A DNA stretch of 64,000 nucleotides from contig NZ_LT707064.1 in NCBI RefSeq assembly GCF_900156465.1, positions 3,194,501 to 3,258,500 of the forward strand, given 5' to 3'. The translations under genes and the position numbers were made by a program. Positions within the stretch are counted from its first letter, which is position 1. Each line of letters begins with the position of its first letter. The notes under the pieces are model-generated. The model searched no databases and was not told the origin of the DNA. It saw nothing but the letters and a program-made list of their open reading frames with translations. This document shows positions 34,239 through 44,508 of this stretch, in pieces. Origin of the DNA: Pseudomonas sp. 7SR1. Lineage in GTDB: Bacteria; Pseudomonadota; Gammaproteobacteria; Pseudomonadales; Pseudomonadaceae.

Positions 34239-34549
34239 TGAACGACAGCATTTACCTCTCGATTCAAAACAGCCCGCGCTTCAAGGAGCTGGTGAGAAAA
34301 AGGGAAAGGTTCGCCTGGATTCTTTCGGCGATCATGCTAGGGCTGTATTCCGGCTTCATTCTTCTGATTGCCTATGGGCCACATATTCTCGGGGCCAAAA
34401 TCACGCCCGAGTCCACCATCACCTGGGGGATTCCCATCGGTGTCGGCCTGATTCTCTCGGCCTTCGTCCTGACCGGCATCTACGTGCGACGTGCCAACGG
34501 CGAGTTCGACGATCTGAACAATGCGATTCTCAAGGAGGCTCAGCAATGA
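34238..34549 (+). CDS. DUF485 small membrane protein (YjcH-like)
   Basis: A 103-residue inner-membrane protein with two helices (about 29-50 and 67-88). The cytosolic N-terminus reads [20 protein letters not shown], followed by the family's [10 protein letters not shown] entry. Its stop overlaps the actP start (ATGA), so the two are translationally coupled. In E. coli the equivalent YjcH lies between acs and actP; here acs is absent from the window. The role is presumed to assist ActP. Confidence 0.92.
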   Translation: MNDSIYLSIQNSPRFKELVRKRERFAWILSAIMLGLYSGFILLIAYGPHILGAKITPESTITWGIPIGVGLILSAFVLTGIYVRRANGEFDDLNNAILKEAQQ

Positions 34550-36204
34550 TCCGGCGTCTATTGGCTCTCTTGAGCATCGCAGCATTCGCACCGGGCGTCT
34601 GGGCGGCTGACGCCGTGGCGGGTGCTGTGCAGAAACAACCCCTCAACATCGCGGCTATCTTGATGTTCGTCGCCTTCGTCGGCGCAACGCTGTACATCAC
34701 GTACTGGGCTTCCAAGAAAAACAACTCCGCGGCCGACTACTATGCGGCTGGCGGCAAGATCACTGGCTTCCAGAACGGCCTGGCAATCGCTGGCGACTAC
34801 ATGTCGGCGGCGTCTTTCCTGGGTATTTCCGCGCTGGTGTTCGCGTCCGGTTATGACGGCTTGATCTACTCCATCGGCTTCCTGGTGGGCTGGCCGATCA
34901 TTCTGTTCCTGATCGCCGAGCGCCTGCGTAACCTGGGTAAATACACCTTTGCTGACGTGGCGTCTTATCGCCTCGGGCAGACCCAGATCCGCAGTCTGTC
35001 CGCCTGCGGCTCGCTGGTGGTGGTAGCGTTCTACCTGATCGCGCAAATGGTCGGTGCGGGTAAGCTGATCCAGCTGCTGTTCGGCCTGGACTACCACGTT
35101 GCGGTGATCCTGGTCGGTATCCTGATGTGCCTCTACGTGTTGTTCGGTGGCATGCTGGCCACCACCTGGGTGCAGATCATCAAGGCGGTGCTGTTGCTGT
35201 CGGGTGCTTCGTTCATGGCCCTGATGGTCATGAAACACGTCAACTTCGACTTCAACATGCTGTTTGCCGAAGCGGTCAAGGTTCACCCTAAAGGCGAGGC
35301 GATCATGAGTCCCGGCGGCTTGGTGAAGGATCCGGTCTCGGCCTTCTCCCTGGGTCTGGCGCTGATGTTCGGTACCGCTGGCCTGCCGCACATCCTGATG
35401 CGCTTCTTCACCGTGAGCGATGCCAAGGAAGCCCGCAAGAGCGTGCTGTATGCCACTGGTTTCATCGGCTACTTCTATATCCTGACCTTCATCATCGGCT
35501 TCGGCGCGATCCTGCTGGTCAGCACCAACCCGGCCTTCAAGGACGCGGCAGGTGCCTTGCTGGGCGGCAACAACATGGCGGCGGTGCACCTGTCCAACGC
35601 TGTGGGCGGTAGCATCTTCCTGGGCTTCATCTCGGCGGTGGCGTTCGCGACCATCCTGGCGGTGGTGGCGGGCCTGACCCTGGCCGGCGCCTCGGCGGTG
35701 TCCCATGACCTGTACGCCAGTGTCATCAAGAAGGGCAAGGCCAACGAGAAGGACGAGATTCGCGTCTCGAAGATCACCACCATCGCCCTGGCGGTTCTGG
35801 CGATTGCCTTGGGTATCCTGTTCGAGAAGCAGAACATCGCGTTCATGGTGGGCCTGGCGTTCTCCATCGCGGCGAGCTGCAACTTCCCGGTACTGCTGCT
35901 CTCGATGTACTGGAAGAAGCTGACCACCCGTGGCGCCATGATCGGCGGCTGGATGGGGCTGGTCAGCGCCGTGGGCCTGATGGTTCTCGGCCCGACCATC
36001 TGGGTACAGATCATGGGGCACGAGAAGCCGATCTACCCGTATGAATATCCGGCGCTGTTCTCGATGATCATCGCGTTCGTCGGCATCTGGTTCTTCTCCA
36101 TCACTGACAAGTCGGCCGAAGGCGCCAACGAGCGGGCGCTGTTCTTCCCGCAGTTCGTGCGTTCGCAGACTGGCCTGGGGGCGAGCGGGGCGGTCAACCA
36201 CTGA
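34546..36204 (+). CDS. actP: Cation/acetate symporter
   Basis: A 552-residue sodium:solute symporter of the SSS family that imports acetate and other short monocarboxylates. A signal-like first helix (residues 3-20) precedes [20 protein letters not shown]. Signature SSS segments are [40 protein letters not shown] and [20 protein letters not shown]. The operon with DUF485 and the terminator downstream mark a two-gene unit. The candidate CA motif at the first start suggests Crc control. Confidence 0.95.
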   Translation: MIRRLLALLSIAAFAPGVWAADAVAGAVQKQPLNIAAILMFVAFVGATLYITYWASKKNNSAADYYAAGGKITGFQNGLAIAGDYMSAASFLGISALVFASGYDGLIYSIGFLVGWPIILFLIAERLRNLGKYTFADVASYRLGQTQIRSLSACGSLVVVAFYLIAQMVGAGKLIQLLFGLDYHVAVILVGILMCLYVLFGGMLATTWVQIIKAVLLLSGASFMALMVMKHVNFDFNMLFAEAVKVHPKGEAIMSPGGLVKDPVSAFSLGLALMFGTAGLPHILMRFFTVSDAKEARKSVLYATGFIGYFYILTFIIGFGAILLVSTNPAFKDAAGALLGGNNMAAVHLSNAVGGSIFLGFISAVAFATILAVVAGLTLAGASAVSHDLYASVIKKGKANEKDEIRVSKITTIALAVLAIALGILFEKQNIAFMVGLAFSIAASCNFPVLLLSMYWKKLTTRGAMIGGWMGLVSAVGLMVLGPTIWVQIMGHEKPIYPYEYPALFSMIIAFVGIWFFSITDKSAEGANERALFFPQFVRSQTGLGASGAVNH

Positions 36205-36231
36205 TGCGCTAAGTTGTAAAGGGTGAAGAAG

Positions 36232-36263
36232 TACCCCGGTCGAGAGACCGGGGTATTTTTTTG
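36232..36263 (+). terminator. Terminator after actP
   Basis: TACCCCGGTC / GACCGGGGTA stem with a short loop and seven T residues. Confidence 0.88.
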
Positions 36264-36293
36264 TCCCCGTTTCGGGGTGGGCAGGTCTACCGT

Positions 36294-36366
36294 CATCGCG
36301 AGCAAGCTCGCTCCCGCAAAGCAGGCGGGTACACGGATCCACTGTGGAGCGAGCTTGCTCGCGATG
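36294..36366. repeat. REPIN between actP and gltA
   Basis: CATCGCGAGCAAGCTCGCTC ... GAGCGAGCTTGCTCGCGATG doublet between convergent genes. Confidence 0.88.
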
Positions 36367-36417
36367 ACACAGGGTCTGGCACTGAAATGCCGGGAGGTAA
36401 AGGAGGAGGGCGTAAAC

Positions 36418-36456
36418 AAAACAGCCCCCGCTCTTATATAAGAAGCGGGGGCCGTT
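36418..36456 (-). terminator. Terminator after gltA
   Basis: A stem of GCCCCCGCTTCTTATA / TATAAGAGCGGGGGC type, read leftwards, followed by a T-rich tract (TGTTTTGTTT). Confidence 0.8.
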
Positions 36457-36490
36457 TCAGTGCAGCGTCGGACCTGGCGTAGAGCAGGTC

Positions 36491-37780
36491 TTACTTGCGG
36501 TCTTCCAGCTTGGTGATGTCACGCGACTCGTAGCCGGTGTACAGCTGGCGTGGACGGCCGATCTTGTACGGGCTGGAGAGCATTTCCTTCCAGTGGGAGA
36601 TCCAGCCCACGGTGCGCGCCAGGGCGAAGATCACGGTGAACATGCTGGTTGGAATGCCGATCGCCTTGAGGATGATCCCCGAGTAGAAGTCGACGTTCGG
36701 GTACAGCGAGCGCTCGATGAAGTACGGATCGGTCAGGGCGATCTCTTCCAGGCGCATGGCCAGTTCGAGTTGCGGGTCGTTCTTGATGCCCAGTTCCTTG
36801 AGGACTTCGTCGCAGGTCTGCTTCATGACGGTGGCGCGTGGGTCGCGGTTCTTGTAGACCCGGTGACCGAAGCCCATCAACTTGAACGGATCGTTCTTGT
36901 CCTTGGCCTTGGCGATGAACTTGTCGATGTTCGAGACATCGCCGATTTCATCGAGCATGGTCAGTACCGCTTCGTTGGCACCGCCGTGGGCTGGGCCCCA
37001 GAGTGCCGCGATGCCGGCGGCGATACAGGCGAACGGGTTGGCACCCGACGAGCCGGCCAGGCGCACGGTGGAGGTAGAGGCGTTCTGCTCGTGGTCGGCA
37101 TGGAGGATGAAGATCCGGTCCATGGCCTTGGCGAGCACCGGGCTGATCGGTTTGATCTCGCACGGTGTGTTGAACATCATGTGCAGGAAGTTCTCTGCAT
37201 AGTTCAGGTCGTTGCGTGGGTACATCATGGGCTGGCCCATGGAGTACTTGTAGACCATGGCTGCCAGGGTCGGCATCTTCGCCACCAGGCGGATCGCGGA
37301 GATTTCGCGGTGCTGGGGGTTATTGATGTCCAGGGAGTCGTGGTAGAAGGCCGAGAGGGCACCGACAACGCCGCACATGACGGCCATCGGGTGGGCGTCG
37401 CGACGGAAGCCGTTGAAGAAGGACTTCAACTGCTCGTGAACCATGGTGTGGTTCTTCACGGTGCTGACGAACTGGGCCTTTTGCTCTGCGGTTGGCAGCT
37501 CGCCGTTGAGCAGCAGGTAGCAGGTTTCCAGGTAGTCCGATTTTTCAGCCAGCTGCTCGATCGGGTAGCCGCGGTGCAGCAGGATGCCGTTGTCGCCGTC
37601 GATGTAGGTGATCTTCGACTCGCACGAAGCGGTCGACATGAACCCCGGGTCGAAGGTGAAACGGCCCGTGGCGGTCAGGCCGCGGACGTCGATTACATCG
37701 GGACCAACGGTGCCGGTTAAAATGGGCAGCTCGACGGGGGCTGCGCCCTCGATGATCAACTGCGCTTTTTTGTCAGCCAT
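36491..37780 (-). CDS. gltA: Citrate synthase (type II)
   Basis: A 429-residue hexameric-type citrate synthase condensing acetyl-CoA and oxaloacetate. The N-terminal NADH-sensitive beta-domain begins [20 protein letters not shown]. Catalytic residues lie in [20 protein letters not shown] (His), [20 protein letters not shown] (His) and [19 protein letters not shown] (Asp). It is divergent from sdhCDAB, with a predicted sigma70 promoter directly upstream and a terminator after the stop. This arrangement is conserved in Pseudomonas. Confidence 0.97.
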   Translation of the reverse strand: MADKKAQLIIEGAAPVELPILTGTVGPDVIDVRGLTATGRFTFDPGFMSTASCESKITYIDGDNGILLHRGYPIEQLAEKSDYLETCYLLLNGELPTAEQKAQFVSTVKNHTMVHEQLKSFFNGFRRDAHPMAVMCGVVGALSAFYHDSLDINNPQHREISAIRLVAKMPTLAAMVYKYSMGQPMMYPRNDLNYAENFLHMMFNTPCEIKPISPVLAKAMDRIFILHADHEQNASTSTVRLAGSSGANPFACIAAGIAALWGPAHGGANEAVLTMLDEIGDVSNIDKFIAKAKDKNDPFKLMGFGHRVYKNRDPRATVMKQTCDEVLKELGIKNDPQLELAMRLEEIALTDPYFIERSLYPNVDFYSGIILKAIGIPTSMFTVIFALARTVGWISHWKEMLSSPYKIGRPRQLYTGYESRDITKLEDRK

Positions 37781-37838
37781 GTGGCCTCCTATTAATGCTT
37801 GGAATCATCAGACAGACCCCCCACGCAGGGCCCGCACC

Positions 37839-37866
37839 ACTATAGTGAGATAAATCCGAATGTCAA
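37839..37866 (-). promoter_or_regulatory. Predicted sigma70 promoter of gltA
   Basis: On the minus strand, TTGACA (37866-37861) and TATAGT (37844-37839) are 16 bp apart, a near-consensus promoter about 60 bp upstream of the ATG. Confidence 0.65.
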
Positions 37867-37980
37867 TTTGCCTAAAGTCTTGCTCCAGAAGGCTTTAACC
37901 GGACTTTTTCCTCGAAATTACCTGCCGTTTACGCCTTTTGCCGTTGTTGTGCAATGCGCCATCAGTGGAAGGTGAACGCG

Positions 37981-38009
37981 TTGTCATTAGTAACCTAACT
38001 GTCTATACT
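37981..38009 (+). promoter_or_regulatory. Predicted sigma70 promoter of sdhCDAB
   Basis: TTGTCA (37981-37986) and TATACT (38004-38009) with a 17-bp spacer. Transcription would start near 38016, leaving a leader of about 115 bases. Confidence 0.65.
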
Positions 38010-38131
38010 CGGCAGCCGACCGCCAGGGGCTTTTGGGCCAGCTTTGCTGGGGGTCGTCACTCCCTGGGTGGTGAGTACCTGACCAGTGCGCGCCGCAACA
38101 ACTTTGCCCTGATTCTTAGGGGCTCTTCAGT

Positions 38132-38518
38132 GTGAAAAAAGCCGTGAAAAGCCAACGACCTGTAAACCTAGACCTAAGGACCATCAAACTCCCAGTCACT
38201 GCTTACACGTCCATTCTTCACCGTATCTCCGGTGTCATCCTCTTCGTCAGCCTGGCCATCATGCTTTATGCATTGGACAAGTCGCTCGACTCGGAAGAAG
38301 GCTTCGGTCAGGTGAAAGCGTGTCTGACCAGTCCGCTAGCCAAGCTAGTGATTTGGGGCATCCTGTCCGCCTTGCTGTATCACCTGGTTGCCGGTGTGCG
38401 CCACTTGATCATGGACATGGGCATCGGTGAGACGCTGGAAGGCGGCAAGCTGGGCTCGAAAATCGTTATCGCCGTTTCCGTGGTGGTAATCGTTCTGGCA
38501 GGAGTCTGGATATGGTAA
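38132..38518 (+). CDS. sdhC: Succinate dehydrogenase cytochrome b556 subunit
   Basis: A 128-residue membrane subunit starting at GTG 38132. It has three helices (about 32-50, 70-92 and 108-126) and the signature RPVNLDLRTIKLPVTAYTSI followed by LHRISGV. The heme-ligand histidine is in LLYHLVAGVRHLIMDMG. With SdhD it anchors the enzyme and binds ubiquinone. It overlaps sdhD by 7 bp. A GTG 12 bases downstream is an alternative start. Confidence 0.95.
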   Translation: MKKAVKSQRPVNLDLRTIKLPVTAYTSILHRISGVILFVSLAIMLYALDKSLDSEEGFGQVKACLTSPLAKLVIWGILSALLYHLVAGVRHLIMDMGIGETLEGGKLGSKIVIAVSVVVIVLAGVWIW

Positions 38519-38880
38519 CCAACGTTACGAACCTCTCTCGTTCGGGCCTCTATGACTGGATGGCGCAGCGTGTGTCTGCGGTCGTTCTCGCGGCTTATTT
38601 CATTTTCCTGATCGGATATGTGGTCGCCAACCCTGGCCTTGGCTATGCCCAATGGCATGAACTGTTCGCAAGCAACTGGATGCGTATCTTCAGTCTGCTG
38701 GCCCTTGTCGCACTGGGCGCTCATGCCTGGGTCGGCATGTGGACCATCGCGACCGACTACCTGACGCAGATGGCGTTCGGCAAGTCGGCGACTGCCGTAC
38801 GTTTCCTCTTCCAGGCAGTATGCGGCGTTGCGATGTTCGCTTACTTCGTCTGGGGTGTGCAGATTCTCTGGGGTATCTGA
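38512..38880 (+). CDS. sdhD: Succinate dehydrogenase membrane anchor subunit
   Basis: A 122-residue three-helix membrane protein. GLYDWMAQRVSAVVLAAYFI is the family start, the heme-side histidine lies in LVALGAHAWVGMWTIATDYL, and it ends in FAYFVWGVQILWGI. It overlaps sdhC and is followed 3 bp later by sdhA. Confidence 0.95.
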   Translation: MVTNVTNLSRSGLYDWMAQRVSAVVLAAYFIFLIGYVVANPGLGYAQWHELFASNWMRIFSLLALVALGAHAWVGMWTIATDYLTQMAFGKSATAVRFLFQAVCGVAMFAYFVWGVQILWGI

Positions 38881-38883
38881 TCC

Positions 38884-40656
38884 ATGGCTAACATTCCAAC
38901 TATTTCCTTCGACGCCATCATCATTGGTGGCGGCGGTGCCGGCATGCGCGCAGCGCTGCAACTGGCACAGGGCGGTCACAAGACTGCCGTGATCACCAAG
39001 GTTTTCCCGACCCGTTCGCACACCGTTTCCGCCCAGGGTGGCATTACCTGCGCCATCGCTTCGGCCGACCCGAACGATGACTGGCGCTGGCACATGTACG
39101 ATACCGTCAAGGGTTCCGACTATATCGGCGACCAGGATGCTATCGAATACATGTGTCAGGAAGGTCCGGCCGCGGTCTTCGAACTCGACCACATGGGCCT
39201 GCCGTTCTCGCGCACCGAAACCGGCCGTATCTACCAGCGTCCGTTCGGTGGCCAGTCCAAGGACTACGGCAAGGGCGGCCAGGCTGCGCGTACCTGCGCG
39301 GCGTCCGACCGTACCGGTCACGCACTGCTGCACACCCTGTACCAGGGCAACCTGAAGGCTGGTACCACGTTCCTGAACGAGTACTACGCCGTTGACCTGG
39401 TGAAGAACCAGGACGGCGCCTTTGTCGGTGTAATCGCCATCTGCATCGAAACCGGCGAAACCACCTACATCCGTTCCAAGGCCACCGTGCTGGCGACCGG
39501 CGGTGCCGGCCGTATCTATGCCTCCACCACCAACGCCCTGATCAACACCGGTGACGGCGTCGGCATGGCCCTGCGTGCCGGCGTGCCGGTGCAGGACATC
39601 GAAATGTGGCAGTTCCACCCGACCGGCATCGCCGGCGCCGGTGTACTGGTTACCGAAGGTTGCCGCGGTGAAGGCGGTTACCTGATCAACAAGCACGGCG
39701 AGCGTTTCATGGAGCGTTACGCTCCGAACGCCAAGGACCTTGCCGGTCGTGACGTCGTGGCTCGTTCGATGGTTAAAGAGATCATCGCCGGCAACGGCTG
39801 TGGCCCGAATGGCGACCACGTGATGCTCAAGCTCGACCACCTGGGCGAGGAAGTGCTGCACAGCCGCCTGCCAGGCATCTGCGAGCTGTCCAAGACCTTC
39901 GCTCACGTCGACCCGGTCGTCGCGCCAGTTCCGGTCGTTCCAACCTGCCACTACATGATGGGCGGCGTTGCCACCAACATCCATGGCCAGGCCATCACCC
40001 AGAACGCCGAAGGCGTGGACGAAATCATCCCTGGCCTGTTCGCAGTGGGTGAAGTGGCGTGCGTATCGGTTCACGGTGCCAACCGCCTGGGCGGCAACTC
40101 GCTGCTCGACCTGGTGGTCTTCGGCCGCGCGGCCGGCCTGCACCTGGAAAAGGCGCTGACCGACGGCATCGAATACCGCGATGCCAGCGACACCGACATC
40201 GACGTGGCCCTCAAGCGCCTGGCCGGTCTGAACGAGCGTACCGAAGGCGAAGACGTCGCCACCCTGCGTCGCGAGCTGCAAAGCTGCATGCAGAACTACT
40301 TCGGTGTGTTCCGTACCGGCGAGTACATGCAGAAGGGTATCGCCCAGCTGGCGCAGCTGCGTGAACGAATTGCCAATGTGAAGATCAACGATAAGTCACA
40401 GGCGTTCAACACTGCACGTATCGAAGCGCTGGAACTGCAGAACCTGCTGGAAGTGGCCGAAGCCACCGCCATCGCGGCAGAAACCCGTAAAGAGTCCCGT
40501 GGTGCCCATGCCCGCGAAGACTATGAAGACCGTGACGACGAAAACTGGCTGTGCCACACCTTGTACTTCCCGGGTGAGAAACGTGTCGCCAAGCGTGCCG
40601 TGAATTTCTCGCCGAAGACTGTTCCGACTTTCGAACCTAAAGTCCGGACTTATTAA
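38884..40656 (+). CDS. sdhA: Succinate dehydrogenase flavoprotein subunit
   Basis: A 590-residue subunit that oxidises succinate to fumarate. It has the FAD dinucleotide fold [20 protein letters not shown], the FAD-linking histidine in [12 protein letters not shown], active-site [20 protein letters not shown] and [20 protein letters not shown]. It passes electrons to the iron-sulfur centres of SdhB. Codon use is strongly biased, as expected of an abundant enzyme. Confidence 0.98.
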   Translation: MANIPTISFDAIIIGGGGAGMRAALQLAQGGHKTAVITKVFPTRSHTVSAQGGITCAIASADPNDDWRWHMYDTVKGSDYIGDQDAIEYMCQEGPAAVFELDHMGLPFSRTETGRIYQRPFGGQSKDYGKGGQAARTCAASDRTGHALLHTLYQGNLKAGTTFLNEYYAVDLVKNQDGAFVGVIAICIETGETTYIRSKATVLATGGAGRIYASTTNALINTGDGVGMALRAGVPVQDIEMWQFHPTGIAGAGVLVTEGCRGEGGYLINKHGERFMERYAPNAKDLAGRDVVARSMVKEIIAGNGCGPNGDHVMLKLDHLGEEVLHSRLPGICELSKTFAHVDPVVAPVPVVPTCHYMMGGVATNIHGQAITQNAEGVDEIIPGLFAVGEVACVSVHGANRLGGNSLLDLVVFGRAAGLHLEKALTDGIEYRDASDTDIDVALKRLAGLNERTEGEDVATLRRELQSCMQNYFGVFRTGEYMQKGIAQLAQLRERIANVKINDKSQAFNTARIEALELQNLLEVAEATAIAAETRKESRGAHAREDYEDRDDENWLCHTLYFPGEKRVAKRAVNFSPKTVPTFEPKVRTY

Positions 40657-40667
40657 GGGTGACCGCT

Positions 40668-41372
40668 ATGTTGCAAGTCAGTGTTTATCGCTACAACCCT
40701 GATCAGGACGCTGCGCCGTTCATGCAGGATTTCCAGGTCGATACCGGTGGTAAGGACCTGATGGTGCTGGACGTGCTGGCCCTGATCAAGGAACAGGACG
40801 AAGGTTTCTCCTATCGTCGCTCCTGCCGCGAGGGCGTGTGCGGCTCCGACGGCATGAACATCAACGGCAAGAACGGCCTGGCCTGCATCACGCCGCTGTC
40901 GGCGGTGGTCAAGGGCAACAAGCTGATCGTGCGTCCGCTGCCAGGTTTGCCGGTGATCCGTGACCTGGTCGTCGATATGAGCATCTTCTACAAGCAATAC
41001 GAGAAGGTGAAGCCATTCCTGCAGAACGACACGCCGGCTCCGGCCATCGAGCGTCTGCAGTCCCCGGAAGAGCGTGAAAAGCTCGACGGTCTGTACGAGT
41101 GCATCCTGTGCGCCTGCTGCTCGACCTCGTGCCCATCCTTCTGGTGGAACCCGGACAAGTTCCTGGGCCCGGCCGCCCTGCTGCAAGCGTACCGCTTCCT
41201 GGCAGACAGCCGCGACACCAAGACGTCCGAGCGTCTGGCCGCACTGGATGACCCGTTCAGCGTATTCCGCTGCCGCGGGATCATGAACTGCGTCAACGTC
41301 TGCCCGAAAGGCCTGAACCCGACTAAGGCCATCGGTCACGTACGTAACATGCTGCTGCAAAACGGCGTGTGA
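40668..41372 (+). CDS. sdhB: Succinate dehydrogenase iron-sulfur subunit
   Basis: A 234-residue subunit. The ATG at 40668 is chosen over an in-frame GTG at 40659 because AAGGGTGA is well spaced from it and MLQVSVYRYNPDQD is the usual start. The [2Fe-2S] cluster ligands are in SCREGVCGSDGMNINGKNGL, and the [4Fe-4S] and [3Fe-4S] ligands in CILCACCSTSCP and CRGIMNCVNVCPKG. Last gene of sdhCDAB; a terminator lies about 80 bp downstream. Confidence 0.97.
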   Translation: MLQVSVYRYNPDQDAAPFMQDFQVDTGGKDLMVLDVLALIKEQDEGFSYRRSCREGVCGSDGMNINGKNGLACITPLSAVVKGNKLIVRPLPGLPVIRDLVVDMSIFYKQYEKVKPFLQNDTPAPAIERLQSPEEREKLDGLYECILCACCSTSCPSFWWNPDKFLGPAALLQAYRFLADSRDTKTSERLAALDDPFSVFRCRGIMNCVNVCPKGLNPTKAIGHVRNMLLQNGV

Positions 41373-41449
41373 TTCAGCTGCTGTACCCGTAGAACCGCTG
41401 TACCCGTAGAGGCTAGGGCGCGGGCTTCAACCCGCGTCGTAGCATAACC

Positions 41450-41486
41450 AGAACAGCCGCTCACAAAGCGGCGGTTCTTATTTTTG
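41450..41486 (+). terminator. Likely terminator after sdhB
   Basis: AGAACAGCCGCT / AGCGGCGGTTCT stem with loop CACAA and a following T-rich tract (TATTTTTG). It may allow partial read-through to sucA. Confidence 0.65.
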
Positions 41487-41634
41487 AAGAAATGAGACAA
41501 GCAGGGGCATCCGGGCTGGTACCCGGACTATCAGCGTGATCCTAAGTGGCTTGTTTTAGTCGCTGCACTCGGACTTCTGCAAGTTTGCTCGGTGTTTTCG
41601 CCGGTGGTGTTCCCCTAATCGAGGGTGACCAAGC

Positions 41635-44466
41635 ATGCAAGAAAGCGTGATGCAGCGCATGTGGAACAGTGCCCACCTCTCCGGTGGTAACGCTGCCTAT
41701 GTGGAAGAGCTCTACGAGCTCTACCTGCACGACCCTAACGCTGTGCCAGAAGAATGGCGCACCTATTTTCAGAAGTTGCCGGCCGACGGTAACTCTGCCA
41801 CAGATGTTTCGCACTCTACGATTCGCGATCATTTCGTGCTGCTGGCGAAGAACCAGCGCCGCGCTCAACCGGTATCTGCCGGTAGCGTGAGCAGCGAGCA
41901 CGAGAAGAAGCAAGTCGAAGTGCTGCGATTGATCCAGGCCTACAGGATGCGAGGCCACCAGGCAGCCCAGCTGGACCCGCTGGGGCTGTGGCAGCGTCCT
42001 GCACCTGCAGACCTGTCGATCACTCATTACGGCTTGACCAATGCCGATCTCGATACGACCTTCCGTGCCGGCGACCTGTTCATCGGCAAAGAGGAAGCGA
42101 GCCTACGCGAAATTCACGAAGCGTTGCAGCAGACATATTGCCGCACCATCGGCGCCGAGTTCACGCACATCACCGATTCCGAGCAGCGCCAGTGGTTCCA
42201 GCAGCGTCTGGAAAGCGTGCGCGGGCGTCCGACGTACTCCGCCGACATCAAGACCCATGTGCTGGAGCGCGTGACAGCCGGTGAAGGCCTGGAGAAATAC
42301 CTGGGCACCAAGTACCCGGGCACCAAGCGTTTCGGCCTGGAAGGCGGCGAAAGCCTGATCCCGATGCTCGACGAGCTGATCCAGCGTTCCGGTTCCTACG
42401 GCACCAAGGAAGTCGTCATCGGCATGGCTCACCGTGGTCGTCTGAACGTGCTGGTCAACACCTTCGGCAAGAACCCGCGTGAGCTGTTCGACGAATTCGA
42501 AGGCAAGAAGAAGGTCGAACTGGGTTCCGGTGACGTGAAGTATCACCAGGGCTTCTCGTCCAACGTGATGACCACCGGCGGCGAAGTCCACCTGGCCATG
42601 GCGTTCAACCCATCCCACCTGGAAATCGTTTCCCCGGTGGTCGAGGGTTCGGTTCGCGCCCGCCAGGATCGTCGCAACGACCCGACCGGTGAGAAGGTCC
42701 TGCCGATTTCCATCCACGGTGATGCGGCATTCGCCGGCCAGGGCGTGGTCATGGAAACCTTCCAGATGTCGCAGACCCGCGGTTTCAAGACCGGCGGCAC
42801 CGTGCACATCGTGATCAACAACCAGGTCGGCTTCACCATCAGCAACCCGCTGGACTCGCGCTCCACCGAGTACGCCACCGACGTCGCGAAGATGATCCAG
42901 GCGCCGATCCTCCATGTGAATGGTGATGATCCGGAAGCCGTGCTGTTCGTGACCCAGCTGGCCATCGACTACCGCATGCAGTTCAAGCGCGACGTGGTGA
43001 TCGACCTGGTTTGCTACCGTCGTCGTGGCCACAACGAGGCGGACGAGCCAAGCGGTACCCAGCCTCTGATGTACCAGCAGATCACCAAGCAGCGCACCAC
43101 CCGCGAGCTGTATGCCGATCGCCTGATCCAGGACGGCGTACTGGATGCCGAGCGCGTCCAGGCCAAGGTCGACGAATACCGCAACGCGCTGGACAACGGT
43201 CTGCACGTGGTGAAAAGCCTGGTCAAGGAGCCGAACAAAGAGCTGTTCGTGGACTGGCGCCCATACCTGGGTCACGCCTGGACTGCACGTCACGACACGC
43301 GTTTCGACCTCAAGACCTTGCAGGAACTGTCCGCCAAGCTGCTGGAGATCCCGGAAGGCTTCGTGGTTCAGCGCCAGGTCGCGAAGATCTACGAAGACCG
43401 TCAGAAGATGCAAGCCGGCGGCCTGCCGATCAACTGGGGCTACGCCGAAACCATGGCGTACGCGACCCTGGCGTTCGAAGGTCACCCGATCCGCATGACC
43501 GGCCAGGACATCGGCCGCGGTACGTTCTCGCACCGTCATGCCGTCCTGCACAACCAGAAAGATGCCAGCACCTACATTCCGCTCAAGAACCTGTACAAAG
43601 GCCAGCCGCTGTTCGACCTGTACGACTCGTTCCTGTCGGAAGAAGCCGTACTGGCGTTCGAATACGGTTACTCGACCACCACGCCGAACGCGCTGGTGAT
43701 CTGGGAAGCCCAGTTCGGCGACTTCGCCAACGGTGCGCAGGTCGTGATCGACCAGTTCATCACCAGTGGCGAGCACAAGTGGGGTCGTCTCTGCGGCCTG
43801 ACCATGTTGCTGCCGCACGGCTACGAAGGGCAGGGTCCCGAGCACTCCTCGGCGCGCCTGGAGCGCTACCTGCAACTGTGTGCCGAGCACAACATCCAGG
43901 TGTGCATGCCGACTACCCCGGCACAGATCTACCACTTGCTGCGCCGCCAGGTGATTCGTCCGCTGCGCAAGCCCCTGGTGGTCCTGACGCCGAAGTCGCT
44001 GCTGCGCCACAAGCTGGCCGTTTCGACGCTCGAAGAACTGGCCGATGGCTCGTTCCAGACCGTTATCCCGGAAATCGATGCCCTGGACCCGAGCAAGGTC
44101 GAACGCGTCGTTCTGTGCAGCGGCAAGGTCTACTACGACCTGCTGGAAAAACGCCGTGCCGAAGGCCGCGAAGACATCGCCATCGTGCGTATCGAGCAGC
44201 TGTACCCATTCCCTGAGGACGACCTGAAGGAAGTCCTGGCGCCTTACACCAATGCCAAAGCGGCTGTCTGGTGTCAGGAAGAGCCGATGAACCAGGGCGC
44301 ATGGTACTGCAGCCAACACCACCTGCGTCGCAGCATCAGCTACCTCAACAAGTCTCTCGTACTCGAGTACGCGGGCCGCGAGGCTTCTGCCGCACCTGCA
44401 TGTGGTTACGCATCGATGCACGCCGAGCAGCAGGAACAACTGCTGCAAGACGCGTTTACTGTTTAA
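41635..44466 (+). CDS. sucA: 2-oxoglutarate dehydrogenase E1 component
   Basis: A 943-residue thiamine-diphosphate enzyme that decarboxylates 2-oxoglutarate and passes the succinyl group to SucB lipoyl arms. The N-terminal MQRMWNSAHLSGGNAAYVEE region is the E2-binding start. ThDP-binding lies at HGDAAFAGQGVVMETFQMSQ with IVINNQVGFT, and the active-site histidine regions include VIGMAHRGRLNVLVN. Length equals other Pseudomonas SucA. It opens the sucAB-lpdG unit. Confidence 0.98.
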   Translation: MQESVMQRMWNSAHLSGGNAAYVEELYELYLHDPNAVPEEWRTYFQKLPADGNSATDVSHSTIRDHFVLLAKNQRRAQPVSAGSVSSEHEKKQVEVLRLIQAYRMRGHQAAQLDPLGLWQRPAPADLSITHYGLTNADLDTTFRAGDLFIGKEEASLREIHEALQQTYCRTIGAEFTHITDSEQRQWFQQRLESVRGRPTYSADIKTHVLERVTAGEGLEKYLGTKYPGTKRFGLEGGESLIPMLDELIQRSGSYGTKEVVIGMAHRGRLNVLVNTFGKNPRELFDEFEGKKKVELGSGDVKYHQGFSSNVMTTGGEVHLAMAFNPSHLEIVSPVVEGSVRARQDRRNDPTGEKVLPISIHGDAAFAGQGVVMETFQMSQTRGFKTGGTVHIVINNQVGFTISNPLDSRSTEYATDVAKMIQAPILHVNGDDPEAVLFVTQLAIDYRMQFKRDVVIDLVCYRRRGHNEADEPSGTQPLMYQQITKQRTTRELYADRLIQDGVLDAERVQAKVDEYRNALDNGLHVVKSLVKEPNKELFVDWRPYLGHAWTARHDTRFDLKTLQELSAKLLEIPEGFVVQRQVAKIYEDRQKMQAGGLPINWGYAETMAYATLAFEGHPIRMTGQDIGRGTFSHRHAVLHNQKDASTYIPLKNLYKGQPLFDLYDSFLSEEAVLAFEYGYSTTTPNALVIWEAQFGDFANGAQVVIDQFITSGEHKWGRLCGLTMLLPHGYEGQGPEHSSARLERYLQLCAEHNIQVCMPTTPAQIYHLLRRQVIRPLRKPLVVLTPKSLLRHKLAVSTLEELADGSFQTVIPEIDALDPSKVERVVLCSGKVYYDLLEKRRAEGREDIAIVRIEQLYPFPEDDLKEVLAPYTNAKAAVWCQEEPMNQGAWYCSQHHLRRSISYLNKSLVLEYAGREASAAPACGYASMHAEQQEQLLQDAFTV

Positions 44467-44508
44467 CGCCTTCGAGCACCTGAAACCGAATTTAAGGAAC
44501 CCAAGATA

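Larger units (their letters stand above)
37781..38131. other. gltA/sdhC divergent promoter region
   Basis: A 351-bp gap without a gene. It contains well-formed sigma70 promoters for both flanking operons (37839-37866 and 37981-38009) and about 115 bases of sdhC leader. Confidence 0.6.

Noticed and set aside
38380..40281. A 633-codon open frame antisense to sdhCDA
   Set aside because: Shadow of sdhA codon bias; no initiation signal.
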